In this document: positions 24,380 to 34,847 of the stretch, one piece after another
Position numbering within the stretch: the stretch's first letter is position 1
Layout: every line of letters starts with the position of its first letter
Origin: Mycogone perniciosa
Lineage: Eukaryota > Ascomycota > Sordariomycetes > Hypocreales > Hypocreaceae
Reading direction: 5' to 3'
Length of the DNA: 64,000 bases
Assembly: GCA_025331125.1 (NCBI GenBank)
Contig: JAOALB010000088.1
Coordinates: 124,001 to 188,000, forward strand
Translations under genes and position numbers: made by a program
Notes under the pieces: generated by a model
Seen by the model: the letters and a program-made list of their open reading frames with translations, nothing else
Told to the model about the DNA's origin: nothing
Database searches by the model: none

Positions 24380-25113
24380 TTACATACAGCTCCAAACCAG
24401 GGCCTGAAACACCACCGTGGCCGCCACGATGGCCGTCAATCCCAAGGGCTTGTTGGCCTGATTAGCAGAGGACGGCTTCGAGGTGGTCGTGGGCGCCGCA
24501 GTGACTCCAGAGCTCTTGGCCGCAGTGGGAGCGCTCGTGATGGATGCGTCTGCTGCCGTCTGCGAGGCCGATCCGCTGGTCTTTTGACCGGTACCGTCTG
24601 CCGTCTGCGAGGCAAAGCTGGACACGTACGTGCTGCCGTCCCACGTCGAGTGCGAGATGCGATCGGTGCAGCCGACAGACAGCGACAGGGGCGACACTCA
24701 TCCGGGGCGTAGCCGTTGACCTCAGTGCACACGACACCGCGAATAGCACTGCCCATGCAGGCGCGGAAGTTGTCGTAGGCCTCGTTGTCCTTTTTGCCAT
24801 CGTAGAAGGGCTTCAGCAGGATGGGGCAGTAGGCCAGGCACGTAACGGGCCACGAGTCGCTGTAGGGGCCTGACGTGGGCGCAGGCGACGTGATGTTGGT
24901 GACAGCGCCCTGACAGCACTTTTCGAGGACGGCGCGGTCAGTGTAGGGGTTCACGCCGCAGACATAGGTGCCGTTGATTTGGTGGGGGAGTTCGCTGCCG
25001 ACCTGGAACGACGAGTCGCACGTCGCGCCAGGGGAGCTGGAGCTGCCGTGGCCGCTGGCTGCGCCGCTGATGTAGCCACCGGCCGAGATCGTTGCGTGCA
25101 ACTGAATCGACAT
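24380..25113 (-). pseudogene. Cys-rich surface-type protein with GPI-like C terminus, frameshifted
   Basis: The protein-like sequence starts at ATG 25113 and reads through a Cys-rich region (single cysteines near residues 32 and 52, a CC pair near 66, then CLAYCP, RACMG and VVCTEVNGYAPDE). At about 24690-24700 the coherent frame changes to the next frame, which continues SPLSLSVGCTDRISHSTWDG, a Ser/Thr/Ala-rich stalk and a hydrophobic end (PLGLTAIVAATVVFQALVWS) of the kind used for GPI attachment or tail anchoring. One missing base near the TGT codon at 24696-24694 would explain the shift. No intron fits. No N-terminal signal peptide is visible, so a 5' exon may be missing or the tail may anchor the protein directly. 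Family unknown. Confidence 0.55.
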
Positions 25114-25114
25114 G

Positions 25115-25135
25115 GTAGTAGTAGTAGTAGTAGTA
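25115..25135. repeat. (GTA)7 trinucleotide repeat at the 5' end of the Cys-rich gene
   Basis: Seven perfect GTA units lie immediately upstream of the ATG of the minus-strand gene, in its 5' leader. Confidence 0.9.
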
Positions 25136-26614
25136 ATTTATTAACGAGCGGCAAGGAAAAAATGAGTGACTGGAAATAGAAGGGATTGACAGACAGCAAA
25201 GAGGTTACTGCTGGGACTTATTTATCTACAATGCTAAGAGAACTCCGTACTATTATGATAATGCTGACCCCCCTCGTATTCACAAGTGGGTTGAACGTGC
25301 CGCTTAGCCGTACTGAACTCGCGAGTGCCGGAATGCTAGTATACTATCGATATACTCGTACCTTATCCTAGTAGATATTCTATACAGTGTATCGGTCTCT
25401 ATATACATGAATTACTTAAACGTGTAAAGAATACCCCTTCCTGTATCCCTATCTTCTCCATATAGATCTGATACGGGATACGTCCAGTCGCCAGTTGAGG
25501 GATACCATGTATATGCCTTAATTATATGATTTCTTGGTCGCCTTAACCTCATACTCCATTTTTTCTTGCCCCTGAAAGACGATATGCCCTGTGAAGCTCG
25601 ATCGTATTATGTGGGCTAATTAAGGATAGCCTGCAACTATTAGTATAGAGTGCTCACTAACTAGACTGATCCTCCAGGATCGCAAGAGCCAAAGAACTGA
25701 GACCATAATTATAAATCCCATGTGCATTCTAGCATCTCTAGTACAATAGACCCTATTGATTGATTGATGTAACATTAACGTCCTATGGCAAAGGCCACCA
25801 ATCCCAGTAGGGCAAAAGGACGTCCTAGGCTAGTATCTATCTAACTACTATCTAGGATTTTGTAGCCTCAAGGGCAAAGTCGTCGAGCTCGACGCCCGTC
25901 AGCGGGTCGAAGGGCGCAGCAAAGGCTGCATAGGCCGGAGCCTATATCAAGTATCTTAAAAGATACAATTGCATACCTGGAAAAACCAGGATTTTTCCAG
26001 TCAGTAATTCCTCTCACAACCCTACCCCAAATCATATACTCCATAACCCTTCAAAATCCCCTTATAACCAGGATCCGTATAATAGCGGTTGCGGCGAGTG
26101 GGAAAAACCCTAGAAAGGAGGGGTCAGCCTCTCTCAGTGGGAGAAAAACCCTCGCGACTGGTGCTGTTTTTCAGACGTTGACGGGAGCAGCAGGGCCCCA
26201 ACCTGCTGTAGATCCTCAATAGACCCTATAGCGGTCAATCTTCAGAGTGTTTAGGGTAGAATTTTTGGATTCTTCCATGGAGATCTTGTACCACAACAAA
26301 CTGGAGGTCTAATAGGCAGTCAATTCCACAGACTACTAGATTTACGTTGTAGCTTTGAATATAGTGTATCTGATGGTCAATGTCCTGTTCTACTGGCAAT
26401 ACATAGATTTGTTCAGTTACACCCCAAATATAAAGGTATAAATGGTGAATAATTCTTGAAATCTCACCGTTTTCACACACATAAAAGCCGATATGATGCC
26501 AGGTATGAAGCCCCTCCCACTGCAGCCTTGGCATCCCGACCCGGATCAAATATTCTTCCAGTGAAGACAAACATTGAATGTCCGATTTGATAAGGCTTTC
26601 TCCAAGCCGCTACA
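25136..26614. other. Intergenic with a GC-rich patch at about 25860-25945
   Basis: Mostly AT-leaning, with no supported gene. On the minus strand the patch at 25860-25945 reads as a protein-like fragment (PAYAAFAAPFDPLTGVELDD) ending in a stop. No start, exon or family could be attached to it. Confidence 0.35.
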
Positions 26615-28776
26615 ATGATGTGGCTTCTGAATATCTTTATCAAGAAAATCTTACTCCTTCTGGGCAGCGTCTTCAGCCTCTGGTTCACGTACAGAGTTGC
26701 AGTGGTTTATAGGAAACTGCAGCGACTTGAGGACCCATTCCAGGAGTTCCTTGCCCGGCGCCACCCAAACAGCGGGATATGTGACCGCCCAGAACACCCA
26801 TGGCCATTGTCCATGATATACCGTTGGCTTCTCTATATCATGCAGTGGTCCTGGATAATTGCGCTAAGAAGTATGTTGGTCCCGTTGCCCGAATATCATG
26901 CCCATGCTGAATACATCATGAAGGAAGATCTCTCAGTCAATTCAACAACCTTTCCTATTCACAGTTACAGGATGAGCATATCCGAATTCTGAGACTACAT
27001 CCTGGAAAGCCATGGGCTACGGTTGAATGCAGTCTTGATACAATAGCACTGGTCTCATTTTCACAGCCTCTCACACCATTCACGGCTCTATCATACACAT
27101 GGGGCCCAGAGAAGCCGACAGCCCCAATAGTCTGCAATGGGCAGATACTTGAAGTAACCCTGAACTTGCACGAAGCGCTCCTTTATCTACGGTACTTGGG
27201 CGTGGAAACCATTTGGATTGATGCGATATGCATTAACCAGCGTTCAACTCGGGAGAAAGACGAGCAAGTAAGGCTAATGGCAGACATCTACCGGCGAGCG
27301 AGCTCTCTCATAGTCTGGTTGGGAGGTCCAACAAGGGCCAGTGAGAAGGGAATGCTTCTTTTGGACTTTATGAGACTACGGTGGCCCTATCTCGATTACA
27401 CGGGTGCTGGACCTATTCTTACAGAAGTCCTATCAACGATACCAGAGGGTCAAGCTAACAACGTGGGGGATATACTCCTCCGACCCTGGTTCCGACGCGT
27501 GTGGATAATTCAAGAAATGATTTCCTGCAAGTCTCGGGCATCCGTTATTTGCGGCCTAACGTGCCGGACATGGGAAGACTTTGTGGAAGGCCTAAGAGTG
27601 TTTCGTGAAGGTGGCCCCTTGGTAGAAGTCAAAGATGAGAAGAACCTACTGAACAATTCCCTTCGCCAACTAGAGATGCTTCGAGCCATCCAACCGAATA
27701 CCCTTGATCTTCACATATTAGCATCTTTGGCGAGATCTGCCGAAGCGGGCAATGCGCGAGACAAGATCTATGCATTACTGGGATTAGCCAGAGATAGGCA
27801 AATCCTTTCTTACTTAGAAGCCAATATGGTGCACCAATTCCAAGTCGACTATGCCAAGTCGGTTTCCAATATTTACATCACTGCCGCCAAAGCCATGGCG
27901 ATGTCTGGAGGCTTAACTGATATTTTAGCCGAGGCTTGCGGCTTAGAGCCATCAAAACACAAACTTCCTACATGGGTACCTGATTGGAGCATTCAGCGAC
28001 GTTCCTGGGACGCGATCGATCATACATCACGAAGCATCAGGATCTTGGAGCCATGGTATCCTGAGGTCCCCCGCCACCGTGTCTCTCCGAATTATTACAT
28101 CCCAACTACCTTTTCTGCTTCAACTTCAGATTGGACGCCGAAATTCGGACCTCTGGATTGGTTAATTGCCCAAGGTGTGGTTTATGGTCAATTAAAGGAC
28201 TTAAGTTCCCAATACCCAGACGCCATGGCGGATGTAGGTCCTTGGCTACAGTCCTGCGACCAACTCGCGGCAGGCTGTTTGGGAGGTGTTAGTGGATCCA
28301 AGAAACAGAATGATGATGCACTCTGGCGAACCCTTATTGCTGACCAGGCCCGTGGAAAACAACCTGCCCCAGACGAATTCCGCGACAAATACCATTCATT
28401 CCGCCAAGTGCTAGACAGCATGGTTCAGATGGTCCTGAATAACAAGCAGGATACAACCATGATCTTTGATATGCAGACAAAATATCTGCCTTTTGGTACC
28501 GAGCTACGCTATCGCTGCCGAGGGCGGAGGCTAGGGATTGTGGATACAGACGTGTTATGTCTCGTTCCCAGTACGGCATTAGTAGGAGACCTCATCACGG
28601 TAATGGAAGGCTGTCGAGTCCCAATTGTGCTTCGCCAATTCGGCGGATCGTTTCGGCTAGTTGGAGACTGCTATGTTCATGGGATCATGTATGACGGAGA
28701 AGCAATAAGCCGTGGAGCTTTAGCATCTCCAAGATACCAGGCGAAAGCGAGACGCCAAAAATTCACCATCAAGTAA
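26615..28776 (+). CDS. HET-domain (heterokaryon incompatibility) protein, 2 exons
   Basis: A fungal HET-domain protein, the class that triggers programmed cell death in non-self recognition. The proposed exons are 26615-26870 and 26924-28776 (702 codons). The 53-nt intron has donor GTATGT and acceptor GAAG; the branch site is weak, so this junction is the least certain part. The N terminus has a membrane segment (about residues 11-33, ILLLLGSVFSLWFTYRVAVV) and a second hydrophobic stretch near 70-85. The HET domain starts near residue 138 (FTALSYTWG) and contains IWIDAICINQ near 182, LIVWLGG, and RPWFRRVWIIQEM near 272. The C-terminal part has the usual end of large HET proteins (CLVPSTALVGDLI, then FRLVGDCYVHGIM). 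No internal stops. It neighbours an AcuF-like C2H2 gene and a DUF7580-like gene. Confidence 0.88.
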
Positions 28777-28796
28777 CAGATATCAAAGTCAGCAAT

Positions 28797-29291
28797 GTGA
28801 GGCGATATGTCGTCAAAGGGCCAGGCGGAAAAGCCACCATAGGTCCGGATGGAAGACCCATCTTCACCTATGATCCGGATTTCAGCAAAGGTGACTTCAG
28901 CCGGCTCACTGGCGAGCATCTGAAAGATTTGGTAGCCACTGGGAAGAAACTCGACAATTTGGGGTTTAAAGGAGATGTTCATAATGCAAAGCTCTTCAAG
29001 GAATGGCCAGGGGAAGGTAATTGTGCAACGGTCATGGCTCAAACCACGTCAGCCACCGACGACACAAGAAATGAGCTATATCGCCATGGCAAAGACCCCA
29101 ATGGCGGGTACTTTAACGAAATCAAGGAATCGCTCCAGGCCACTGCAGATGCCCGTCGCATGAACAACGCAGGCGTTTTAATAGAGGCATTTACAAAGGA
29201 AATACTGGTCCCGGACCTTCGCAGTCTACTAGTTGCACCGGCGCATCTCCCAGTAGGCCGAATAAACCCGACTCCAAAGCTTGTGCTTTAG
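28797..29291 (+). CDS. Orphan reading frame downstream of the HET gene, probably partial
   Basis: The frame is open from 28695 to the TAG at 29289-29291 and overlaps the end of the HET gene in another frame. No ATG precedes the conserved-looking part, which reads VRRYVVKGPGGKATIGPDG, PIFTYDPDFSKGDFSRLTGE, WPGEGNCATVMAQTT, then helical segments to the end. The composition and the glycine/aspartate-rich turns are protein-like. The gene must therefore start in an unseen upstream exon, or be an alternative 3' exon of the HET gene, or be a truncated relic. I recognise no family. The final 100 bases overlap a minus-strand frame (29191-29703). Confidence 0.4.
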   Translation: MRRYVVKGPGGKATIGPDGRPIFTYDPDFSKGDFSRLTGEHLKDLVATGKKLDNLGFKGDVHNAKLFKEWPGEGNCATVMAQTTSATDDTRNELYRHGKDPNGGYFNEIKESLQATADARRMNNAGVLIEAFTKEILVPDLRSLLVAPAHLPVGRINPTPKLVL

Positions 29292-29703
29292 TAATGTGAA
29301 GACAGATAAAAACGAGGGTATCAGAGAGGGATATATATGGTTTGTCACCAAACATGCTATAATATCGAAGTTCTGGGGTGATTCGTTTCCGAATGTCAAC
29401 GAGTGGATAATCGTAGTCGGCATCGTCTCCTGGCAGCGGCTCTAAATAAAAAGGGTGAAAACTTTCGGCGGCTAGCGAAACCGGGATCTTGTCCAGAACC
29501 TCGACCGCGTCGTAGAAAAACATGCAGGTGGGATTATACGAAGCGTCGGCAATGGAATTGCACAGTTCAATCCAGTTCATATGCAAAACGTCAAGACGAG
29601 GTTGGACCCATATAGGCCCTAGATTTAGGCAATGGTCCTGTGGCACGATCCTCCCCCAGCGCAATACTGTCAGACCACAAATCCAGCAAAAGTGAAACTC
29701 CAC
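29191..29703 (-). CDS. Hypothetical protein, 170 aa
   Basis: An intronless ATG-to-stop frame of 170 codons with a globular-looking composition (DADYDYPLVDIRKRITPELRY, SLSDTLVFICLH). No domain, signal peptide or membrane segment is recognised. Its 3' end overlaps the opposite-strand orphan frame by about 100 bases, so at most one of the two is likely to be fully real there. The start codon lies about 150 bases from the terminal-inverted-repeat element at 29855. Confidence 0.3.
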   Translation of the reverse strand: MEFHFCWICGLTVLRWGRIVPQDHCLNLGPIWVQPRLDVLHMNWIELCNSIADASYNPTCMFFYDAVEVLDKIPVSLAAESFHPFYLEPLPGDDADYDYPLVDIRKRITPELRYYSMFGDKPYISLSDTLVFICLHITKAQALESGLFGLLGDAPVQLVDCEGPGPVFPL

Positions 29704-29854
29704 TTAATATGTGTGGATATGTGACTTTATATGCTATGTGACAGTAACTTAACGGTAGTCCTCGAAGGCAAAAAATGGAAGACATTAAACTCAAGAAAAG
29801 AGCTTGACGGGATCCCCTATATTCCAATGAATAAAGTCGTATATGCTAAGATGC

Positions 29855-30253
29855 TTTGTCGGGAGTAACTGACATGCCCAACGCACTTGCACTTCTCTTA
29901 TTAGCTTACCCGAGAAAGGTCGGTTACTTATTTAAGCAGCTACTAGATTGGGAAAGCGCAAGAGTATAAAGACATATAGATAAACCTAGTTTAATACCGA
30001 ACCAACCTTCTTCCTCCTTCAATACGCAACCCCACCTGTGACTTTATAGCTGTTGAGGTGTATGAAGGTAACTGTTGGTTGCTTTCGACTGCCGGTATCA
30101 CGATCAAATGATCCGCAGTATCTTTTAGTATTTATATTACCCGATTACCGCTTTATAGTTCTGCCAGGAGCGCGGTTCCTGCGCTCGATACCGGTTGTCG
30201 TTGTGTGTATGTGTGCGTGTGTGTGTTCGGAGTGCCAATTCCCCCTCGACAAA
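29855..30253. mobile_element. ~400 bp terminal-inverted-repeat element, copy 1
   Basis: The element is bounded by TTTGTCG at the left and CGACAAA at the right (a perfect 7-bp inverted repeat with weaker extension) and flanked by the 4-bp direct repeat ATGC (29851-29854 and 30254-30257). A second copy at 55805-56196 is about 80 percent identical by eye over its whole length, in the same orientation, with its own 4-bp duplication GTAG. A (TG)n-rich tract occurs near the right end in both. There is no coding capacity, so it is a MITE-like or other non-autonomous element. A TG...CA solo LTR is less likely because the duplications flank TTTGTCG rather than TGTCG. Confidence 0.85.
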
Positions 30254-32713
30254 ATGCTTGCTTCATTTGATCTAGAAGCTCGATTGACAACGGATCCGCA
30301 TATGGATCCATTAATACTGGGTTTGACAATTCCTCACTAGAGACGTCCAACTGTAGCGGCCCTGCCCATCCGCCCACTCCCGCAAGAATTGCCGCAGGAT
30401 TGCCCAGAACATCTTCCATCCGTTCCGTGATGTTCCATATGCATTCCTCACGGGGTAAATCAGGGTCAGATGATAATAGTACTTCAACAGGGGTGAGGGT
30501 ACTTGTAGCATAACCTGCTTTAGGAGTAATCAGATCTTCCCATGGGATCTCCAGGGAATTCCAAGGAAGAATAGATAGACTTCTGTCGCGCAAGGTTGAA
30601 GATGGGTTCGTAAGTGTGTGTGTATCAAACCAAACCTGAGGTTGCTCAACCAAATTCCTCGAACCAAAGATATTCTCTTCATTCCACACACTTTCATCTG
30701 CCATCAATCCGATAGCATCATCTATCGGGCGGTCTGGGTTTTCCTCAAATGTAAGTGAAATGCCGTCCAGTTCGAAATGACATCCACTGTGCACATCGAT
30801 AGAGCTCGTATCAGATACAGCTTCTGTTTTCGAAGTGTCATCATCCTGTAACTCCTCTTGCTCCTGTAGATCCTTGAAACGCGATGAGAGAAACGATAAT
30901 GACAGGAGATACATCCCTATATGATGTGATAATGCCATTTGGAGTCTCTTACTACGGTGGTTGCTGAGCGCTCCCTGATCATTGTCATCTGGGTCCTCGG
31001 AATCAGGCCATTCATATTCACTTGACTCTTCCAGGTGTTTGGATGATTCGTCCTCGAACCTAGCTTGCCGCGGATATTTTGTGGTCTTTTTCCTCTCACG
31101 TTTCTTTCTTTTTTGGGAGCCACGCAAGTCATTTTTCAGTGATCCTTCATCATTATTAACTGATGGATCTTCAGCAGAGTCATATGAACACAAGAAAGGG
31201 CAGACACTATCTGACCGAATATTGGATGCGGTGCTTTGGCGAAGAATCAAAGCTATCTGTGCCGTCGTAAGGGAGTGCCCATGAGCCTCATATAGATGAG
31301 ATGCAAGTTCAGTTTTGTCGAGGAAGCTCAATGGAACGTCATGGCCGATGTCACAATTCTACCGCGGCTCTTGGTATATCTGTCTTGTCCAGGTTAGAGA
31401 GTGGCTGTCTTTCATATGAGCCCTCCATAAACTCAATCTATCGAATGCAGGCAACGGTGTAGAGCACGCCTCAGCCAGACAAATAAATGGTTTTAAGTCA
31501 TGATTAACATGACGCCTAGCCATGAATATAGTTGAAAGAATCAAGTCAAATCCCAAGAGTAATGACGTACCTCCACCAGTGAAAGTGCTGCTGACGTGCC
31601 TCATCACATTTAGCGGTAGGTAAAGGCTCAAAGCACCATAAGCAAGTGACGCGCTTGGAAGGTCCCTCTGCTCTTGGTGGTTTCGGATAGCGCAAGTTGC
31701 CCGCTGATGCTGAGGATACGGGGCTGCCTGTAGTCACTGGTGTGCCAACATGGAACCTCTGATGAAATTCTTCAATGTTCAAGGTCGATGGCTTCGTATA
31801 TACAGTCGATTTGTCTAGTGAGACGATTGATTTCTTTGCGTCACCGCCATGGTCAGAAATCACTTGTAAATGGTCAAGGCGAGTCGATGTGGGAACTTGA
31901 ACGATTTCGTGGGGTGTTGCAGGACCCAGGCTGATTGTTTCTTTGGCCCAGGTAGACTTGTCGTCGACTTCTTGAACTAAGACCTGCCGCCGTTCGAGAC
32001 GCTTTTGACGTTCTTGTCGATACAGTAGTATGAAGTGACGCTCCAGCATTGACTGGATCAAGTGTCTCTGAAGACTTTCAGATGCACTCGGATAAAGAGA
32101 CTTGAGAGTTTGAGTGTACAATTCCTCAAGCGAAACGTTCGCTTTTTTTGCCGAAAATGCTATTGCTCGCGATCGTAAACTTTCCGTCGAGGATCGCCGG
32201 ATAGTGGTACCAAGCCGATGCAGACGATCAATAGATCCCTCAATAAATTTCTGATGTGGTCGACAGAGAGATATCGTGTCTGCGTTTAAGCTCAGCGATA
32301 TATAATCTAGGGACCGTTCTCGTGAAGGGTAAATACCAGCTGTTTGTATGATCCCCGAGACTTGGTGTAAAGATGCTAGTCAGCTTGGAACGAGAAATAA
32401 GAATTATGGTAGGTATGGACTTACGGCCTTTTAAATTCCGATTCAAGACCTCTAGCAAGCTGATATGCAAACCTTTGATATCTGGAGCATCTTTTAGGCG
32501 ACGGTCAAGTGATACCCGTTCATTAGCAAAGACACCCATGTACGACGACCAGGCGTTGAAACGGGCCTGACAGTCCTTCATAAGTCTCAAAAACGAGGAT
32601 AGTTCACTATCGGTTCCTATAAGGCCGGAGGAGTTTGGGTCAACTATATAGTTGACGAATAACCCGTCACATTGTAGAGCGAGATGGAAAATTTCGCGCT
32701 CATTATAATCCAT
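30153..32713 (-). pseudogene. AcuF-like C2H2 zinc-finger protein, one in-frame TAG, element-derived C terminus
   Basis: The exons 32713-32425, 32360-31571 and 31515-30153 join exactly (814 codons including the stop). Introns are 64 and 55 nt (donors GTAAGT and GTACGT, acceptors CAAG and CTAG, branch GCTGAC in the first). The N-terminal part (LRLMKDCQARFNAWSSYMG, VSLDRRLKDAPDIK) and the middle (SIDRLHRLGTTIRRSSTESL) are the usual framework of the fungal oxidoreductase-acuF-like C2H2 family. Zinc-binding candidates lie at CLWCFEP..., FICLAEACSTP and HMKDSH. A single TAG at 31361-31359 (codon 412) interrupts IYQEPR*NCDIGHD, where Trp (TGG) would fit. The last 33 residues and stop are encoded by the inverted-repeat element at 29855-30253. 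Biochemical role unknown; the family is common in fungal accessory regions. Confidence 0.78.
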
Positions 32714-33090
32714 TCTTTTTTTAGTGTCGTAGCTTGTTGAGGGAGCAGAACACCCGACCTATTTCGTTAGACCAGAGACCAAAGTGGTCTATAGATTCGA
32801 TAGGTGATTATGGAAGCTTCATGTCATTGGCAATGAGTATAGTTACATGTATCGAGTGCGAGCAGGGGACACCGAGCCTGGGTGCAGCGTGCCCTTTATG
32901 TGTACAACTGATGTGGGTTTGCACTGATATAGACATGTCTTGAGAGATTTCCCAGAAACAGGGAGCAGAGTTATATTCAAGTGCCAAGAACCGATCGTTG
33001 CCCGCAGCGCTCACGTGATAATGAAAGAGGGGTATTCATGTTGAAGTGAGGCTGAGAAATGAACTCCTGAACGACAGCCAAGACCTACAG

Positions 33091-34279
33091 TGTTATCCAT
33101 TTATCACACCATCGAACAATCCCACCGCCTCATTTTTGATGCAACCGACCGGACATTTAGATGCTTGGAAATGCGCCTCGTTGACTTGGTTGAATGGAGG
33201 GTCCTTCTGAAGGTTCATGGAAGTCTGCTCGTTGCCACGTCATCAGCTATCAAGAGTTGTGCTACAAACAGCCCATCAACGTATTCGGACACACTCACTT
33301 ACCTTGATTTTGAGCTTCAAAATCTTAAATGGGCTGTTTTGGCTTATTCCGATATCGATGAAAATGCTATCGAAACCTTCAAGAGCGAAGCGATGAATGT
33401 ATTCTCAGCCTTCGAAAAGGTCTCGCCAGTTGACACCCGCCTCTTGTTCGAAGCAGTCAAGAAGAATGAAAGGTGTGGACAATGGGCCCAAGATGACTCT
33501 GAAGGTCTTTTCTGTAAGCCACTAGATGACCAAGAAGTGTGTCATTCTCTGGTCTGCGCTTTCGAGTCCCTCAACAAGCAACTGGAGAGATGCTTCTGGC
33601 CACGTCCAGGTCAATCCAAACCATTCATTGAGCAAACTCGCATATCAGACCTGGAATTTAACGATGGCAATAAAGAATTTGCTGAAAGACTGCTGGAAAT
33701 TCTTCAAATGCAATTTGCCACATGTGAAGGCGAAGTGCGGCACCAAATCCTGCTACAACTCTCTGGTCAGGCGTGGCAAACGGCCAAGAAAAAACCAGGA
33801 TCCCTATACCTATCTTCATGCACAAGAGAAGGGATATGGCAAGAGATTGAATATGTAGATGTTGGGTGGGTCCTTAATACCCTGTTGTATGCATGTTGTA
33901 TACTGATATGACCAGCGAATCTGACGATAATTCCGGGAACTACGTGAGAAGGGCAAGGCTACCGAATCTCTGCAGAGCTATTCTCGACTCTCTACGCTAC
34001 AATGAGCCACTTAGGCTTCACACTGTGAACCAGGAACTGTACAAGGTTACAGTTACGCAACGTGATCATCTGATGCCGAACAGGGCACCAACGATGAGCA
34101 TTGGAGATGTTATAGAGAGGGGATACTTTACTACACAGTCATTTCAGGCTTCACGGCCTATGGCCTTGACGGTCTACGAAAAGAGGGATCTTGCTTTAGA
34201 CCTTGCATGGTTTGTTTGTTTGTTTTATTATTTACGTCCACTAAGTAAGCTAGTTACACAAATCCCTTATAGGCAATAG
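33091..34279 (+). pseudogene. DUF7580-like fungal protein, 3' end replaced by LINE sequence
   Basis: The exons 33091(or earlier)-33865 and 33916-34279 join through a 50-nt intron (donor GTGGGT, branch CTGAT, acceptor CCAG), giving about 379 codons. The frame is open from 33063 without an ATG, and a CTACAG acceptor at 33090 suggests further 5' exons that I cannot place. The first exon is helical (SHRLIFDATDRTFRCLEMRL, VCHSLVCAFESLNKQLERC). The second exon resembles the DUF7580 core (LYKVTVTQRDHLMP, MSIGDVIERG, LTVYEKRDLALDLAW). The host sequence ends at TGG 34208-34210; the next 22 codons are LINE-derived, so the family's conserved C-terminal part is missing. DUF7580-type proteins often sit near HET and NLR genes; their molecular role is unknown. 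Confidence 0.55.
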
Positions 34280-34847
34280 GATGTTAGGAGCCGGCGGCTT
34301 GCGCCGCTGTTCGCTGAGTTTTAATTTATAAAGAAAAAAGGGGTTAATCTAGGTAGTGTTAATCTATTTTTACTAGGGGAGGGCTATAAAAGTCCACTTC
34401 CTCCACTAGTTTCTAGAAGGCTTTATTTCCTATAAGTCTAAATAGGTAATAGAGGGGGGTCTCTTTTAAAGGGATATCTAAAAAGAAAGGCTTAATTATT
34501 TTATATTCTATAAAGTAGTTTTATTTCTTTAATTTACTATATTTATAGATAAACTCTTTATTATACCTAAAGCGTTTATAGTATTTTTAAAAATCTTTAT
34601 ATTTTAATCTTTCTGCTAAAAGCCTATAAAAGATAAAGTATAAGAGTTTAAGTTTTAAAAGGGAAATTAAAGCCTTAAATCTTTATTATTTATAGCCTTT
34701 TAAGGTTTTATGAAGCTAGTTTTATTCCTTTACTTCTATAACTTTTTCTTTAATTTATTTTTTAATATATATATTTATAGCCTAATTTTATAATATAATA
34801 AAGAAAGCTATACTTTATTTAATTAAATAATTAGTTTATTTATTACT
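34211..34847 (-). mobile_element. 3' end fragment of the same LINE family as 48490-54215
   Basis: It begins with a TTTG repeat (complement of a CAAA-type 3' tail) and matches 48494-49120 base for base apart from C/T and G/A differences and small indels. The shared landmarks are ACGTCCACTAAGTAAGCTAG, GCGGCTTGCGCCGCT and CTAGTTTCTAGAAGG. Similarity stops at 34847, where an LTR element begins. It is either a 5'-truncated insertion or cut by the LTR element. It terminates the DUF7580-like gene. Confidence 0.8.

Noticed and set aside
25111..25199. Minus-strand frame with a Leu run that looks like a signal peptide upstream of the Cys-rich protein
   Set aside because: The Leu run is simply the (GTA)7 repeat read as CTA codons, and the frame is not that of the Cys-rich protein.
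26924..27000. Apparent stop after the N-terminal membrane part of the HET gene, suggesting two separate genes
   Set aside because: A 53-nt intron (26871-26923) joins the two frames in phase and gives the normal lead-in to the HET domain, though its branch site is weak.
29857..30251. Solo LTR with TG...CA ends (TGTCG...CGACA) instead of an inverted-repeat element
   Set aside because: In both copies the perfect 4-bp duplications sit outside TTTGTCG/CGACAAA, not outside TGTCG/CGACA.
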